NCBI GenBank assembly: GCA_002495625.1
Contig: DAGC01000012.1
Span: forward strand, 309,952-373,951
DNA from: Methanobacterium sp. UBA375
Lineage (GTDB): Archaea; Methanobacteriota; Methanobacteria; Methanobacteriales; Methanobacteriaceae
DNA: 64,000 nt
Direction of reading: 5' to 3'
Positions 1-8,866 of the stretch are shown here, in pieces. Under the pieces are notes generated by a model that saw nothing but the letters and a program-made list of their open reading frames with translations, was not told where the DNA came from and ran no database searches. A program made the translations under genes and the position numbers. The number at the start of each line of letters is the position of its first letter. Positions within the stretch are counted from its first letter, which is position 1.

Positions 1-2
1 CT

Positions 3-992
3 CTTAGTCATTACTTTGACATCCTGGATGGGAAAGAACTTTCTTATTTTCATAAATCCTCTTTTATCCCTGTTAAAGCTAGAAAATCTTTGCCTGACCA
101 GTGGGAAGAACATGAAGGGGTTAAGGAACGTTTTAAGTATACTGATGTTTCCTCAACCCTGGAAAAACCACCCTTTTCTTATCTGGACTTGAAGATAGCC
201 ATAGCAGAAAAGTTGTTTGAAAAGTGTATCTTCTGCCAGAGGAAGTGTGAAGTAAACCGTAATGAGGAACCGGGTATTTGTGGTGTGATGAAATCTAAAA
301 TCGCCTCTGAATTTTTGCATATGGGTGAGGAAGCACCGTTAATCCCCAGCCACACAGTTTTCTTCACTGGTTGTACCTTTAAATGCGTTTTTTGTCAAAA
401 TATGGATATAAGTCAACATCCTGATGAAGGAATGATTTATTCAGAGGAAGAACTGGCAGAACTCATAGATAATAGGAGATTGGACGGGTCTCGTAACGTT
501 AATTTTGTGGGGGGTGATCCCAACCCCCACCTACTCTACATCCTCAAGACCATCGGTCTGGTTAAGGAAAATGTTCCAGTAATCTGGAACAGTAATTTCT
601 ACATGTCCTGGGAAGCCATGCACCTTTTAGATGGGGTGATAGATTTATACTTATCTGATTTTAAATACGGCAATGATGACTGTGCAATGAGACTATCCGG
701 TATCTCCGATTACTGGGAAGTGGTGACCCGCAATCATAAACTTGCCTTCCAGTCAGGGGATATGATCATTCGGCATCTGGTACTTCCCGGCCACGTGGAA
801 TGCTGCACTCTCCCTATCCTGGATTGGATATATGAGAATCTGGGTAAAGAAGTAGTTTTAAATATCATGGCCCAGTATCGGCCGTTATACGGTGCTTTTA
901 ATCATCCTGAGCTTTCAAGATTTCTTAACCGACAAGAATATGTAAAAGCAGTTGATTATGCCAGAAAATTAGGGTTCGTTAATTTGATCTAA
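3..992 (+). CDS. Radical SAM protein, PflX/PflA-activase-like (5' end outside window)
   Basis: The frame is open from the first bases of the window, so the true start lies upstream; a TTG at 90 is only an internal candidate. The cluster motif CTFKCVFC (C-x3-C-x2-C) binds the SAM [4Fe-4S] cluster and is followed by a glycine-rich FVGGDPNPH stretch. About 50 residues before it is a second cysteine group (CIFCQRKC and a later C), typical of the COG1313 'PflX-like' proteins. The fold should be a partial TIM barrel using SAM to form a 5'-deoxyadenosyl radical. The substrate is unknown; the family is not proven to activate a glycyl-radical enzyme. The sequence just after the stop repeats the last codons (see findings). 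Confidence 0.85.
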   Translation, partial: LSHYFDILDGKELSYFHKSSFIPVKARKSLPDQWEEHEGVKERFKYTDVSSTLEKPPFSYLDLKIAIAEKLFEKCIFCQRKCEVNRNEEPGICGVMKSKIASEFLHMGEEAPLIPSHTVFFTGCTFKCVFCQNMDISQHPDEGMIYSEEELAELIDNRRLDGSRNVNFVGGDPNPHLLYILKTIGLVKENVPVIWNSNFYMSWEAMHLLDGVIDLYLSDFKYGNDDCAMRLSGISDYWEVVTRNHKLAFQSGDMIIRHLVLPGHVECCTLPILDWIYENLGKEVVLNIMAQYRPLYGAFNHPELSRFLNRQEYVKAVDYARKLGFVNLI

Positions 993-1083
993 TAATTGGA
1001 TCTAAATTTTAAGGGTTTATGGTGTGATTTTAAAAAAGGATTTGATTTCTAGGATTAGATTCTAAAAAAAAGAAAAAATAGGG

Positions 1084-2232
1084 TTAAAATGGTAATGCTG
1101 CGTAAGTACCGTGTAACTTGTAGGTGTTAAGGTTCCAGTTTTTTATGGTTCCAAAACTGTTACTTTTACTTATACCATCTGCATAGTACCATTTCCCGTT
1201 TACATACAGTTGGGCCCAAACGTGTCCGTAGGTTCCGCTTGCGAATCTGCAGGTTCCGTGCTGGTACCTGGCTGGTATTCCTGCTGCTCTGGCCAGTGCC
1301 ACCATCAGGTGTGAATTATCCACACAGTTAGCGCTCCTGGAGCTTAAAGCGCCCAGAGCACCCTTTTTGGTGTTGTAGTAGAATGAATAGGATATATGAT
1401 CCCTCACCCAGTTGAAGATGGCCTGAGCCTTAGCGTAGGTCGTTGTTTTACCCTTGGTTATTGAAGCTGCCAGATTCTTGATGGTTGAACTCGTTGACTG
1501 TGCATTGGCTGTAACTTTTAAATACTGTGATAGGGTACTGGTCGATGTTGAACTGCTGCCGCTTGACGAGGAACCGCTACCTTCCCCACTGGTTTTCCAA
1601 CTAAATTTATTTACTGTTACGTAGTTCGGTAGCCTTTTGTTGGATTTCTGGAAATTCAATATTTTACTGTAGGTGTAGACCAGGTCCTTGAAGCTTATTT
1701 TTCCAAGTGAAGTAGTGCCCGTGCTCGGTGCTTTACCATTGGAATTTATGTACGAGTTGATTAATGTAGCTAATTTTACATATGTTGCTTTGTTCAGATT
1801 ACCGGATTTAAAAGTTCCCGTCCCTGTTGATGGGTTGTTAACAGTCTGAAGAGTCACTGACTTGGGTGTTTTACTGTTAAGGTTAATGGTATTGGTGGTC
1901 ATCAACTTTAGAAACTGGGGCACGCTCATCTGTACAGAAGAGATGGTGACGTAATTAGGCAATCTTTTATTTTTTTCAATAAAAGTCTTGACACTGGAAG
2001 CTGCACTGTTTATCTGACTGCTGGTGAAGCTTTTCTGGGTAGTTGTCACTTTTTTGGTACTTGCTGTGGATCCAGCTGCTTGTGGGGCTCCAGCTGCTTG
2101 TACAGAACTATTAACTGTATTTTTATCTACATTTTGACCAGTATTCTGGTCTGAAACATTGGTTGTTGTATTCGCTGTTGCAAAAACTGTGTTTGCACTC
2201 AAAGTTAGTGCTAATGCCAATAGCATTATCAC
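1084..2232 (-). CDS. Secreted pseudomurein-binding, transglutaminase-like cysteine peptidase
   Basis: The N-terminus is a signal peptide (LLALALTLSANTVFA). A Thr/Ser/Gln-rich linker is followed by two repeats of about 65 residues containing 'NKRLPNYVT', which match pseudomurein-binding repeats, then a Ser-rich hinge and a C-terminal transglutaminase-like domain from about residue 260. A Cys-His-Asp triad is visible: C303 (SANCVDNS), H337 (TYGHVWAQ) and D352 (YYADG). This layout resembles the pseudomurein endoisopeptidases PeiP/PeiW (peptidase C71) of methanogen viruses, so a role in wall remodelling or autolysis is inferred. The GTG at 2232 lacks a ribosome site and would cut off the basic n-region. 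A GGAGG at 2268-2264 lies 7 nt before an in-frame ATT at 2256-2254, giving a normal basic signal peptide, so translation may start there. Confidence 0.85.
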   Translation of the reverse strand: MIMLLALALTLSANTVFATANTTTNVSDQNTGQNVDKNTVNSSVQAAGAPQAAGSTASTKKVTTTQKSFTSSQINSAASSVKTFIEKNKRLPNYVTISSVQMSVPQFLKLMTTNTINLNSKTPKSVTLQTVNNPSTGTGTFKSGNLNKATYVKLATLINSYINSNGKAPSTGTTSLGKISFKDLVYTYSKILNFQKSNKRLPNYVTVNKFSWKTSGEGSGSSSSGSSSTSTSTLSQYLKVTANAQSTSSTIKNLAASITKGKTTTYAKAQAIFNWVRDHISYSFYYNTKKGALGALSSRSANCVDNSHLMVALARAAGIPARYQHGTCRFASGTYGHVWAQLYVNGKWYYADGISKSNSFGTIKNWNLNTYKLHGTYAALPF

Positions 2233-2256
2233 TAAGGTTATCGATTTTCGCTTAAT

Positions 2257-2346
2257 TTTACCGCCTCCATGTCCAAAAAATTCAAAAAAGATATTTGAGA
2301 CCTTTTTGGACCATGACCTCCTATCACTTAATGATCACTTATAAAG
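2257..2346 (-). promoter_or_regulatory. Promoter and structured leader of the pseudomurein-binding peptidase
   Basis: On the minus strand a TATA-like TTTATAAG (about 2345-2338) would place transcription start near 2315. The leader can form a stem: GTCCAAAAA at plus 2271-2279 is perfectly complementary to TTTTTGGAC at 2303-2311, extendable by CATG with one bulge. The stem abuts the GGAGG at 2268-2264. A second GGAGG lies at 2322-2318. The direct repeat AAGTGAT occurs twice between the TATA box and this point. Control of ribosome access is possible but inferred. Confidence 0.45.
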
Positions 2347-2363
2347 GTTGTGGTCTAAAATTG

Positions 2364-2392
2364 AAAAAAAGCGAGTTCGAGAACTCTTTTTT
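2364..2392. terminator. Palindrome flanked by A and T tracts (terminator-like, bidirectional)
   Basis: GAGTTC-GA-GAACTC (2373-2386) is a perfect palindrome with seven A on the left and six T on the right, so it looks like an intrinsic terminator on either strand. It sits alone in the 520-base divergent gap between the peptidase gene and the zinc-ribbon gene. The rest of the gap (2393-2778) is AT-rich with no supported gene. It could end a small transcript or act as an upstream attenuator. Confidence 0.4.
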
Positions 2393-2778
2393 AGTTTTAA
2401 GGTTTAATTAGAATATTTTTTAATGTGATTAAAATTGATTCCTGTCTTCGGGACTTTATTTGAAGATTAAATACTGAAATAGGTCTTAAATAATAAATTA
2501 ACACCGAAATTAATCTTTTCGGATTAAGAATACATTATCCTATCGAGTTTAAAAGATTAATTTCCATGTAAAGAGTGCAAATATCTCCGTATACAATTAT
2601 TTTTCTAAATAACATGATTATGGACTTTAAAAATGTTTAATACAGTACAATATCATGTTCCCTGTTAAAAACCACTTTCTTACTAACTTTTTATTAATAT
2701 CTGTAGAAGTTTTATTAAATAGGTAGGATACATAATAAAAGTTATAAGGTTTAAAATAAAACAAATTATTGATTAAAA

Positions 2779-3201
2779 ATGGAATGCCAAAAATGTGGGG
2801 GTTATATAAGGCGAAAAGACACTTTCTGTCCACATTGTGGTGCGAAACTCAACAGACCAAAATATAAACCTCAGCAGAAAAGTAGGAATTCTGAATATAA
2901 ACCCTTGCAAGGAAGATATAAGAGGGGAGAATATCAGGATAGGGAAGAGGACTCCTACAACCAGTACATTGAAGATCAATACGTGGAAGATCAGTATCAA
3001 AAAAGACCAGCGCACCAAAAGCCAAGGAAAAAGAAGTACAGGGGCTACGATCTCAGCCAGTACTATCCTGATGAGGAAGAAACAGAAAGTTCCGGCATGG
3101 GAATGACCCCAATTCTATTGATACTAATTATAGCACTGCTCCTGGGTTTTATCATTGGTTTTATGATGTTTACCAGCGGTTCATTACCTTCTGTAGGATA
3201 A
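2779..3201 (+). CDS. Zinc-ribbon protein with C-terminal membrane anchor
   Basis: A 140-residue protein. The N-terminus is a zinc ribbon (MECQKCGGY...CPHCGAKL, two CxxC pairs). A long hydrophilic Tyr/Gln/Glu/Lys-rich linker follows (residues 30-105, with repeated EDQY), and one strong transmembrane helix (about 112-132) is near the C-terminus. Such 'zinc ribbon plus tail-anchor' proteins are common in methanogens and their function is unknown. No ribosome-binding site precedes the ATG, so the transcript may be leaderless. The gene converges on the marker-16 gene with only 28 bases between the stops. Confidence 0.75.
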   Translation: MECQKCGGYIRRKDTFCPHCGAKLNRPKYKPQQKSRNSEYKPLQGRYKRGEYQDREEDSYNQYIEDQYVEDQYQKRPAHQKPRKKKYRGYDLSQYYPDEEETESSGMGMTPILLILIIALLLGFIIGFMMFTSGSLPSVG

Positions 3202-3229
3202 AAATTATTATTTTTCACCTAACCAATTA

Positions 3230-4492
3230 TCAGCATTCACCTAAATCGAAACTACCATCTGTAACTCTTTTTTTAAGGTCCTCTGCCAGTTTCCGGGCTC
3301 TGATTATATCGGACTGACGGCAGACCATGGGTACTTCCACCAGCCTATCATCCACACTGAACTTGATTTTACCCCTCTTCATCTGGAAGGCACCGTGGGG
3401 ACAGGAATAATCGCACATCCCACAACCAAAACAGATTTCCTCATTTAAGTTACCTTTATATGCGCCTGTAGGGCATCTCTCACGGACCAAACATAATTCG
3501 CAATTCTGGCATCCTTCCGGATAATAAACAGGCCTTTCTGTAATATTCTCCCAGACAGAGGCATAATCAGTAAATCCCAGAACCTGATGCCTACCACGTA
3601 TATCAGCAACTGGTAATTTGATGTCCTTGTTGGTGATGAAAGTATCCTTAAGAATATCCTCATTGAGGATGGGTATAGCAGCGGCCACACTGTTAAAGAC
3701 CTCCGGACCGGCGGCAGTTTTAAAACCACCCACATATAAAGGGTCCATCTGGTGCATATCCGCCGATATCATCAGGTTAGGCTTTTCATCCGAGCTCCTG
3801 GTACCCTGACCCAGTACCATCCCCTCAGAACCAGAAAGAAGCACCTTAGCCCCTCCCTTTATGATTCTCATATGGGGATCATTCTGCAATGGGTTCAGTT
3901 CACCACATCCAGAGAAGGACAATCCCTTAAATGGCCCTTCCATATTCACCGCATTGAAGATGGAGGTCACTGATTCCAGGGAAGGATTAACGAAGGCGGT
4001 GTAGTTTTTAAATGCCAATCGGGTACCAATCATCTGTGCAGTTCCCATATCATCCATAGTTACGGTTGTTTTTAGTTTATCCCCACTTATGGATTCCACT
4101 TCCACTTCAACTTCATTCCCCTTAATTATATCCTGAAACAGGAATCCTCCACCGTAATCATCATGATAGATGCTGTGACTGGTCCCATAAACTATCAAAT
4201 CCACGGATCCCAGCCATTCATTGGGACAGGGGCCTGGAAATCCAGGTACTCCATTTAATAAAATTCTATTTGCCTTTTTAAATGAACCAGGTTCACCTAC
4301 TTTGATATGGAAAATAGCAGCTGTACCAGACATTATTCCACATGTACCGGTGGTTACAACGTCAACTTCCTCGAATTCAGGTTCCTCACCGTTCCTAACC
4401 AGATCGCTAACTTCCTCTGCGGTGAGTACCGTTGCTTCACCACTAGCTATCTTCTGTTTTATCTCCTGTAGGGTTCTGCTTTTCATGTTCAT
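3230..4492 (-). CDS. Methanogenesis marker 16 / homocysteine biosynthesis protein (DUF39 + ferredoxin)
   Basis: A 420-residue protein with an N-terminal DUF39/HcyBio domain (about 1-320: conserved TTGTCGIMSGTAA, PGFPGPCPNEWLG and GTSHSIYHDDYGGG stretches) followed by two 4Fe-4S ferredoxin motifs (CQNCELCLVRERCP and CFGCGMCDYSCP). This is the architecture of methanogenesis marker protein 16 (COG1900). In methanogens, homologues with a partner are implicated in reductive sulfur incorporation into aspartate semialdehyde to make homocysteine, with the conserved cysteines as the likely sulfur relay. The DNA around its stop codon carries a short direct repeat, TTCACCTAA in plus orientation. A second in-frame Met (MKSRT) lies two codons in and may be the true start. 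Confidence 0.88.
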   Translation of the reverse strand: MNMKSRTLQEIKQKIASGEATVLTAEEVSDLVRNGEEPEFEEVDVVTTGTCGIMSGTAAIFHIKVGEPGSFKKANRILLNGVPGFPGPCPNEWLGSVDLIVYGTSHSIYHDDYGGGFLFQDIIKGNEVEVEVESISGDKLKTTVTMDDMGTAQMIGTRLAFKNYTAFVNPSLESVTSIFNAVNMEGPFKGLSFSGCGELNPLQNDPHMRIIKGGAKVLLSGSEGMVLGQGTRSSDEKPNLMISADMHQMDPLYVGGFKTAAGPEVFNSVAAAIPILNEDILKDTFITNKDIKLPVADIRGRHQVLGFTDYASVWENITERPVYYPEGCQNCELCLVRERCPTGAYKGNLNEEICFGCGMCDYSCPHGAFQMKRGKIKFSVDDRLVEVPMVCRQSDIIRARKLAEDLKKRVTDGSFDLGEC

Positions 4493-4513
4493 TACTCTTT
4501 GGTCCTGATGGGA

Positions 4514-4613
4514 TTTTAGTTAAATTAATTTGATTGAATTTAGTTAAGTCAATCTTGATTGGATTTGGATTAAAATTAAATTTTAGTATTAGATCAATTT
4601 TTGGTTGGATTTA
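4514..4613. repeat. Three imperfect tandem copies of a gene 3' end
   Basis: Read on the plus strand, three units begin with TTTAGT or TTTTAGT: 4514-4538, 4539-4569 and 4581-4613. The last contains the final codons and stop of the TPR gene. Each copy shares the core T(C/T)AAT(T/C)TTGATTG with small differences, and the outer copies retain stop-like triplets on the minus strand. Confidence 0.55.
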
Positions 4614-4939
4614 TCGGATTCTTTTTCCTTAACCCGGTTTAATAATTCCTGGTTTTCTTCCATTAACTTTTTAAGGAGTAAATCTTTAATTTCCAGGGAT
4701 TCACTATCGGCGGGGTCAATTTCAATTGCCCTGTCCAGGCTCTGCAGCGCATCATAGGGCTTGTCCAGGAGGGAAAAGGCGGTGGCCATACCCTTCCAGG
4801 CCTCCACATTCTGCGGGTCGCTGTGGGTTATCGTCTCATATGCTTCCAGGGCAGCCAGATAGTTGCCTTCCTTAAATGAATTGTCACCCACTTCCTTCCA
4901 GTAGGCTATTTCTTCCTTTATGGATTCTTGTTGAGTCAT
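4589..4939 (-). CDS. Tetratricopeptide repeat protein
   Basis: A small all-helical protein of about 116 residues with roughly two and a half TPR units (WKEVGDNSFKEGNYLAALEA, WKGMATAFSLLDKPYDALQS) and a charged C-terminal helix rich in Glu/Lys. TPRs mediate protein-protein contacts; no partner is evident. The start chosen is the ATG at 4939 (MTQQES) because GGTGAT lies 4 nt upstream; the GTG at 4948 is the longer alternative. It lies downstream of alaS on the same strand (gap about 54 bases) and may be cotranscribed. Its 3' end is followed by two further imperfect copies of the terminal sequence (4514-4569). Confidence 0.75.
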   Translation of the reverse strand: MTQQESIKEEIAYWKEVGDNSFKEGNYLAALEAYETITHSDPQNVEAWKGMATAFSLLDKPYDALQSLDRAIEIDPADSESLEIKDLLLKKLMEENQELLNRVKEKESDKSNQKLI

Positions 4940-4993
4940 ATTAATCACCGTGAATATACTGTAAATTACGATATTATCCTATTTTTCAGGTTA

Positions 4994-7702
4994 TTATCCT
5001 ATATTTTCCAGGTACCTGTAAGCTGCATCCAGTGCTTCGGCTATTTTAGTCGTGTCGCGTCCTGCTCCCTGGGCCAGGTTTGGTTTACCTCCCCCACCAC
5101 CGCCCATTATACCAGCAGCTTCTTTAATAACATCATTGATTTTAACACCCTTATCCAGGGCTTTGGGTGATGCTCCGCCCGTGATTTTACCTTCACCGTT
5201 TATGATGACCACCACATCGGCTTTACCAGTTTCAGTGAGGGTTGATGCGATCTTCACCAGTTCCCCCATATCTGCTTCTATCTGCCTGTTGAGTATTATT
5301 AAATCTCCAACCGCCTCTGTCTGGCTGATGATGCTCTCTATCTTTAACGAGGCGATCTCACTTTTCAGTCTGTCAATTTCATTTTTAAAGGCCTTCCACT
5401 CGGTGAAGAACCTTTCACAGGTCTGGGGGAGTTGCTCAGCATCTACCTTAAAAACACCGGAGCTTTCCTTCAGGAGATGGTCGTTGTTTTGCACGGCTTT
5501 TATGGCCGATTCGCCGGCTGAAAATTCTATCCTCTCCACTCCGTCCTGTATCCTCTCGGTCCGGGTGATCTTGATTAAACCAATATCACCGGTCTGGTTA
5601 CAGTGGGTTCCTCCGCAGGCCTGGACATCTGTCCCTTCTATTTCAACGGTCCTGATATTCATCCCAGGCACTAATCCTCCCTGGTATAGTATGAAGCCGT
5701 ATTTTTTCTCGGCCATGGTTCTCTCCAGCCAGAAGGTGTTCACGTTGATGTTGTCCATCACCAGCTTGTTGGCTACTAGTTCGATTTCCTCAAGTTCGGT
5801 GGGTGTGATCCTCTTGTAGTGTGAGATGTCGATCCTGGATTTTTCCACACCCTTCTGGGCTCCGGCCTGCCAGATATGGTCGCCCAGTACTTTCCTGGCC
5901 GCGGCAACGATCAGGTGTGTGGCGGTGTGGTTCTGGGTTAAAATATTCCTACGAGAGGGGTCCACGTGGCCTTTGATGATCTGGCCCTGGTAGGGGTGTA
6001 CTTTCTGGATATCCTCTTCACTAACCCGGTGGAGGACTATGTCATCCACTTTTTCGGCGTGGAGGACCTCTACTTTTTCTCCACGTATATCCAGGGATCC
6101 TATATCGGATGGTTGGCCCCCTCCTTCTGGATAGAATAGTGTCCGATCTAATATGACGTTGTTATTATAGGTTCCAATTATGTGGGCTTCAAACTCATAA
6201 TTTGAAGGGTCATCATAAAATAACAGTTCTGTGGTGGGATAGTCCAGCTCAATTGCTGCTTTTTCTTCAGGTATCTCCTCGGAGTGTTCTGAAGCCACCA
6301 GGGTATAGAAGTTATCCGGGATATTTGCATCGAAGTTTTCCCCTTTAGCTATTTCATCCACAGATTCCGGGGGGATGCCGTGGGAGTCGTAGAGCATTAT
6401 GAGGGATTCCAGGGGTATTTTATCTTCCCCATCCTTTTTAAGATAGTTAATGGTCTTCTTAACCAGTTTTTTACCTTTACTAACTGTTTTGTAGTACCGT
6501 TTTTCTTCCAGGTTGATTATATCGTTTATATGTTCCTGGTGCTGTTTTATCTCCGGGTAGCTCTTTTTCAGGTAGTCCAGCTGTATCTTCATTATATCCT
6601 CCAGGGACTCCTCCAGCTGGAGCTCCTTCATAAACCGTATGGTTCTCCTTAAAATTAAACGGGCCAGGTATCCGTCTTTAACGTTGGAAGGTACCACTCC
6701 ATCGGCCAGCATGAAGGCCAGGCAGCGGGTGTGATCAGCTATTATATAGACGGATTCTACTGGTTTTGTTACCTTTACCAGTTCCTCTACTGGTATATCT
6801 AATTTCTCGGCCACCCTGTTTCGCAGTGCCTTCAGATCGGCTATGTCTTCGATGTCCATCATCCCGGCCACCCTGGCGTTTTCTGCCAGGATCTCTTCAT
6901 CAACCTTCACATCGCCCATTCCCTTTAGTTGATCTACCACAGGTCCGAAAGCTGATTCGTAAGCCGTGGCTGTTCCCTGGCTTATCCAGGCGAACCTTTC
7001 CAGGCCGTAGCCGGTGTCCACGATTTTAAGTGGTATGTCCTTTAATCCCTGGGGTGTGGTGCGGTATTTTATAAATACCAGTGTGGCCAGTTCCACTCCC
7101 CGGACACATATCTCGTAGCAGGGACCGGCGTTTCCTCCGCCTTCCCACCATGATTCTATGAATGTGATCTCCTCGGGGTTGATGCCGATGTGCTTGATGA
7201 AGTCGTGGCAGTATTGGATGGTTTCATCTTCCCAGTAGATATGATTTTTATCTGAGTTGAAGGCGTGATGTCCTCCCATGGTGAAGCAGGTCATGTGCCT
7301 GCCAGTACGGCCGACATTGTCCACATCGTTGAGTCTTATGGATGGCTGGGCAACTACCAGTGGATTGGCTGGGGGCTCCACCATACCAGAGGTGACCCAT
7401 GGTTGGAAGTCGTAGATGGAAGCTCCCACCAGAAATACATCATCCCTCCACCTTTTGGCCAGGACTGGGTACCTTCCAATAGGGGTGTGGTCGTTAAGAG
7501 CGAAGAAGTCCAGGAAAGTCTTTTGGATGGAGTGCAGGTCATACTTTTTCCGGGTTGCAGGGTTACCGATAAACCCGTATTCATCGCAGGGTGCGTCTCC
7601 ACATGTTTGTCTGTCGACTGCAGTCCAGAAATCCTTACCACAGGTTATGCAGGTTTTTTTAGTGTATCCCAGTTTATTAAATTGTTCAGACATAATGATC
7701 AT
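4994..7702 (-). CDS. alaS: Alanyl-tRNA synthetase (archaeal type)
   Basis: A full-length 902-residue archaeal AlaRS. It has an N-terminal extension with a Cys pair (KTCITCGKDFW) as in archaeal enzymes, the class II catalytic core (GRYPVLAKRW, FTMGGHHAFN, WWEGGGNAGPC), the editing domain with zinc-binding HTATH and CGGTHCNQTGDIG, and a C-terminal DHHA1 domain ending in a Gly-rich loop (IMGGGGGGKPNLAQGAG). It charges tRNA-Ala and clears mis-acylated Ser/Gly. ATGs at 7702 and 7693 (MSEQF) are both possible starts. Adjacency to the stalk-protein operon matches what I recall of Methanothermobacter. Confidence 0.97.
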   Translation of the reverse strand: MIIMSEQFNKLGYTKKTCITCGKDFWTAVDRQTCGDAPCDEYGFIGNPATRKKYDLHSIQKTFLDFFALNDHTPIGRYPVLAKRWRDDVFLVGASIYDFQPWVTSGMVEPPANPLVVAQPSIRLNDVDNVGRTGRHMTCFTMGGHHAFNSDKNHIYWEDETIQYCHDFIKHIGINPEEITFIESWWEGGGNAGPCYEICVRGVELATLVFIKYRTTPQGLKDIPLKIVDTGYGLERFAWISQGTATAYESAFGPVVDQLKGMGDVKVDEEILAENARVAGMMDIEDIADLKALRNRVAEKLDIPVEELVKVTKPVESVYIIADHTRCLAFMLADGVVPSNVKDGYLARLILRRTIRFMKELQLEESLEDIMKIQLDYLKKSYPEIKQHQEHINDIINLEEKRYYKTVSKGKKLVKKTINYLKKDGEDKIPLESLIMLYDSHGIPPESVDEIAKGENFDANIPDNFYTLVASEHSEEIPEEKAAIELDYPTTELLFYDDPSNYEFEAHIIGTYNNNVILDRTLFYPEGGGQPSDIGSLDIRGEKVEVLHAEKVDDIVLHRVSEEDIQKVHPYQGQIIKGHVDPSRRNILTQNHTATHLIVAAARKVLGDHIWQAGAQKGVEKSRIDISHYKRITPTELEEIELVANKLVMDNINVNTFWLERTMAEKKYGFILYQGGLVPGMNIRTVEIEGTDVQACGGTHCNQTGDIGLIKITRTERIQDGVERIEFSAGESAIKAVQNNDHLLKESSGVFKVDAEQLPQTCERFFTEWKAFKNEIDRLKSEIASLKIESIISQTEAVGDLIILNRQIEADMGELVKIASTLTETGKADVVVIINGEGKITGGASPKALDKGVKINDVIKEAAGIMGGGGGGKPNLAQGAGRDTTKIAEALDAAYRYLENIG

Positions 7703-8011
7703 CGGATATTTTTATTAAAAAAATTAGTTTCGATAGAGTTTGTTTTAGATTTCTATTTACTTCTATATTTCGTTTCATCATTTGGAATATTGTTTTAGAA
7801 ATATTTATGGATATTTTGAATTTTTCGGGTAGAATATATATAGTTGTATTGATTATTTTTCAGACCCTTAAACAACACAAAAGTATTATAAAATCCCAGA
7901 CTTGTTTTCTCAGGCATCTTACTAATCTAAATCTTTAAATATCGTTTCAAACATAATAACATTTGCAAGAGTCTTTTAATAATAATTGTTTTTAAGACTG
8001 GTGGTAGAAAA
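7703..8011. other. Divergent intergenic region, alaS and small ORF promoters
   Basis: There is no gene in these 309 bases. A TATA-like TTTAAATA (7934-7941) suits the rightward small gene. Its predicted leader contains an inverted repeat AGTCTT (7970-7975) / AAGACT (7994-7999) just before a GGTGG ribosome site. Another TATA-like run (ATATATATA, about 7833-7841) could serve the leftward alaS transcript. Confidence 0.4.
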
Positions 8012-8200
8012 ATGGATGACAGCAATAATAATTCTAAATCTCTATTGAAAAAGGCATATAATTGTAAAAGTAATGAGTTTGAATCAATGCTTGAAAAAAT
8101 AGATGATGAACTTCGAAAAAACAAAGACGATCAGGATGCACTCACTGCTAAATTAGTCTTAACCAGTAAAATGGCTGTAAAAAGAATTGATTCAAAATAA
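8012..8200 (+). CDS. Small hydrophilic helical protein of unknown function
   Basis: A 62-residue charged protein starting MDDSNNN and predicted to be mostly helical (LEKIDDELRKNKDDQDALTA). It has one Cys and no membrane segment. Support comes from the good ribosome site (GGTGG about 9 nt before ATG), an upstream TATA-like box and a terminator-like hairpin downstream. I do not recognise a family. It is flanked by alaS and rpl12, both on the other strand. Confidence 0.55.
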   Translation: MDDSNNNSKSLLKKAYNCKSNEFESMLEKIDDELRKNKDDQDALTAKLVLTSKMAVKRIDSK

Positions 8201-8281
8201 TAAATAGGAAATTAATTAAGGGACTTAATTAATTGACTAAATTTTTTTTAAAATTAAATTTTATATAAAATACTCTTTTTT

Positions 8282-8302
8282 TGTAATTAAAAGAAAATTA
8301 CA
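8282..8302. terminator. Hairpin with flanking T/A tracts between the small ORF and rpl12
   Basis: TGTAATT-AAAAGAA-AATTACA forms a 7-bp stem, preceded by seven T and followed by a T-rich run. It can terminate the rightward small gene and, on the other strand, the long leftward ribosomal operon about 100 bases after rpl12. Confidence 0.45.
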
Positions 8303-8406
8303 CTGTTTTTTATTGAAAAATTAGTTTGCTAAAAAAATTTATGAAATCGTATAATAAAGAAATATGAGGATGGTTTATAAAAAAATATGAAAATAGAAAA
8401 AGAAAA

Positions 8407-8730
8407 TTAACCAAAGAGAGCGCCGAGACCGGCTGCTGCTTCTTCTTCTTTTTCTTCTTCAGATTCTTCCTCTTCTTCTTCTTCTTCTTCTGGAGCTTCC
8501 GCGGCTGCAGGTGCTGCGCCTGCTGCTGCAGGTGCTGCTGCAGTTAAAGCAGTTTTTTCTATGGCTTCGTCGATATCAACATCCTCTAAAGCTGCAATTA
8601 ATGCTTTAATCCTGGCGTCGTCTACTTCTGCTCCAGATGCGTCCAGTACCTTCTTTACATTTGCTTCATTAATTTCCTGACCTGTTGTGTGCAATAACAT
8701 TGCTGCGTATACGTATTCCATATGATTCAC
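8407..8730 (-). CDS. rpl12: Ribosomal protein L12 (P1/stalk)
   Basis: The 107-residue archaeal L12/P1 acidic stalk protein. It has an N-terminal helical dimer domain (MNHMEYVYAAMLL), an Ala/Pro/Gly hinge, a polyglutamate tract and the conserved C-terminal peptide AAAGLGALFG that recruits translation GTPases. The same tail is found in L10. It is the last gene of the leftward stalk operon, 136 bases after rpl10. Confidence 0.96.
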   Translation of the reverse strand: MNHMEYVYAAMLLHTTGQEINEANVKKVLDASGAEVDDARIKALIAALEDVDIDEAIEKTALTAAAPAAAGAAPAAAEAPEEEEEEEEESEEEKEEEAAAGLGALFG

Positions 8731-8866
8731 CTTCTAAATTGTCTATAAAATTTACGAATTTAAGAATTTCTTATTTGAATCCTTTTTAATCCTTTTATAC
8801 AGATTTTAATTTTTTTAATTTACTCATCATTTATAAATATATATTTTTTATCTAAAGAGAATTTTT

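Noticed and set aside
2627..3018. Overlapping minus-strand frames opposite the zinc-ribbon gene
   Set aside because: Hydrophobic AT-rich shadows without ribosome sites; the zinc ribbon on the plus strand is convincing.
5052..5819. 255-codon frame opposite alaS
   Set aside because: Shadow of alaS; the sequence is low in charged residues and has no motif.
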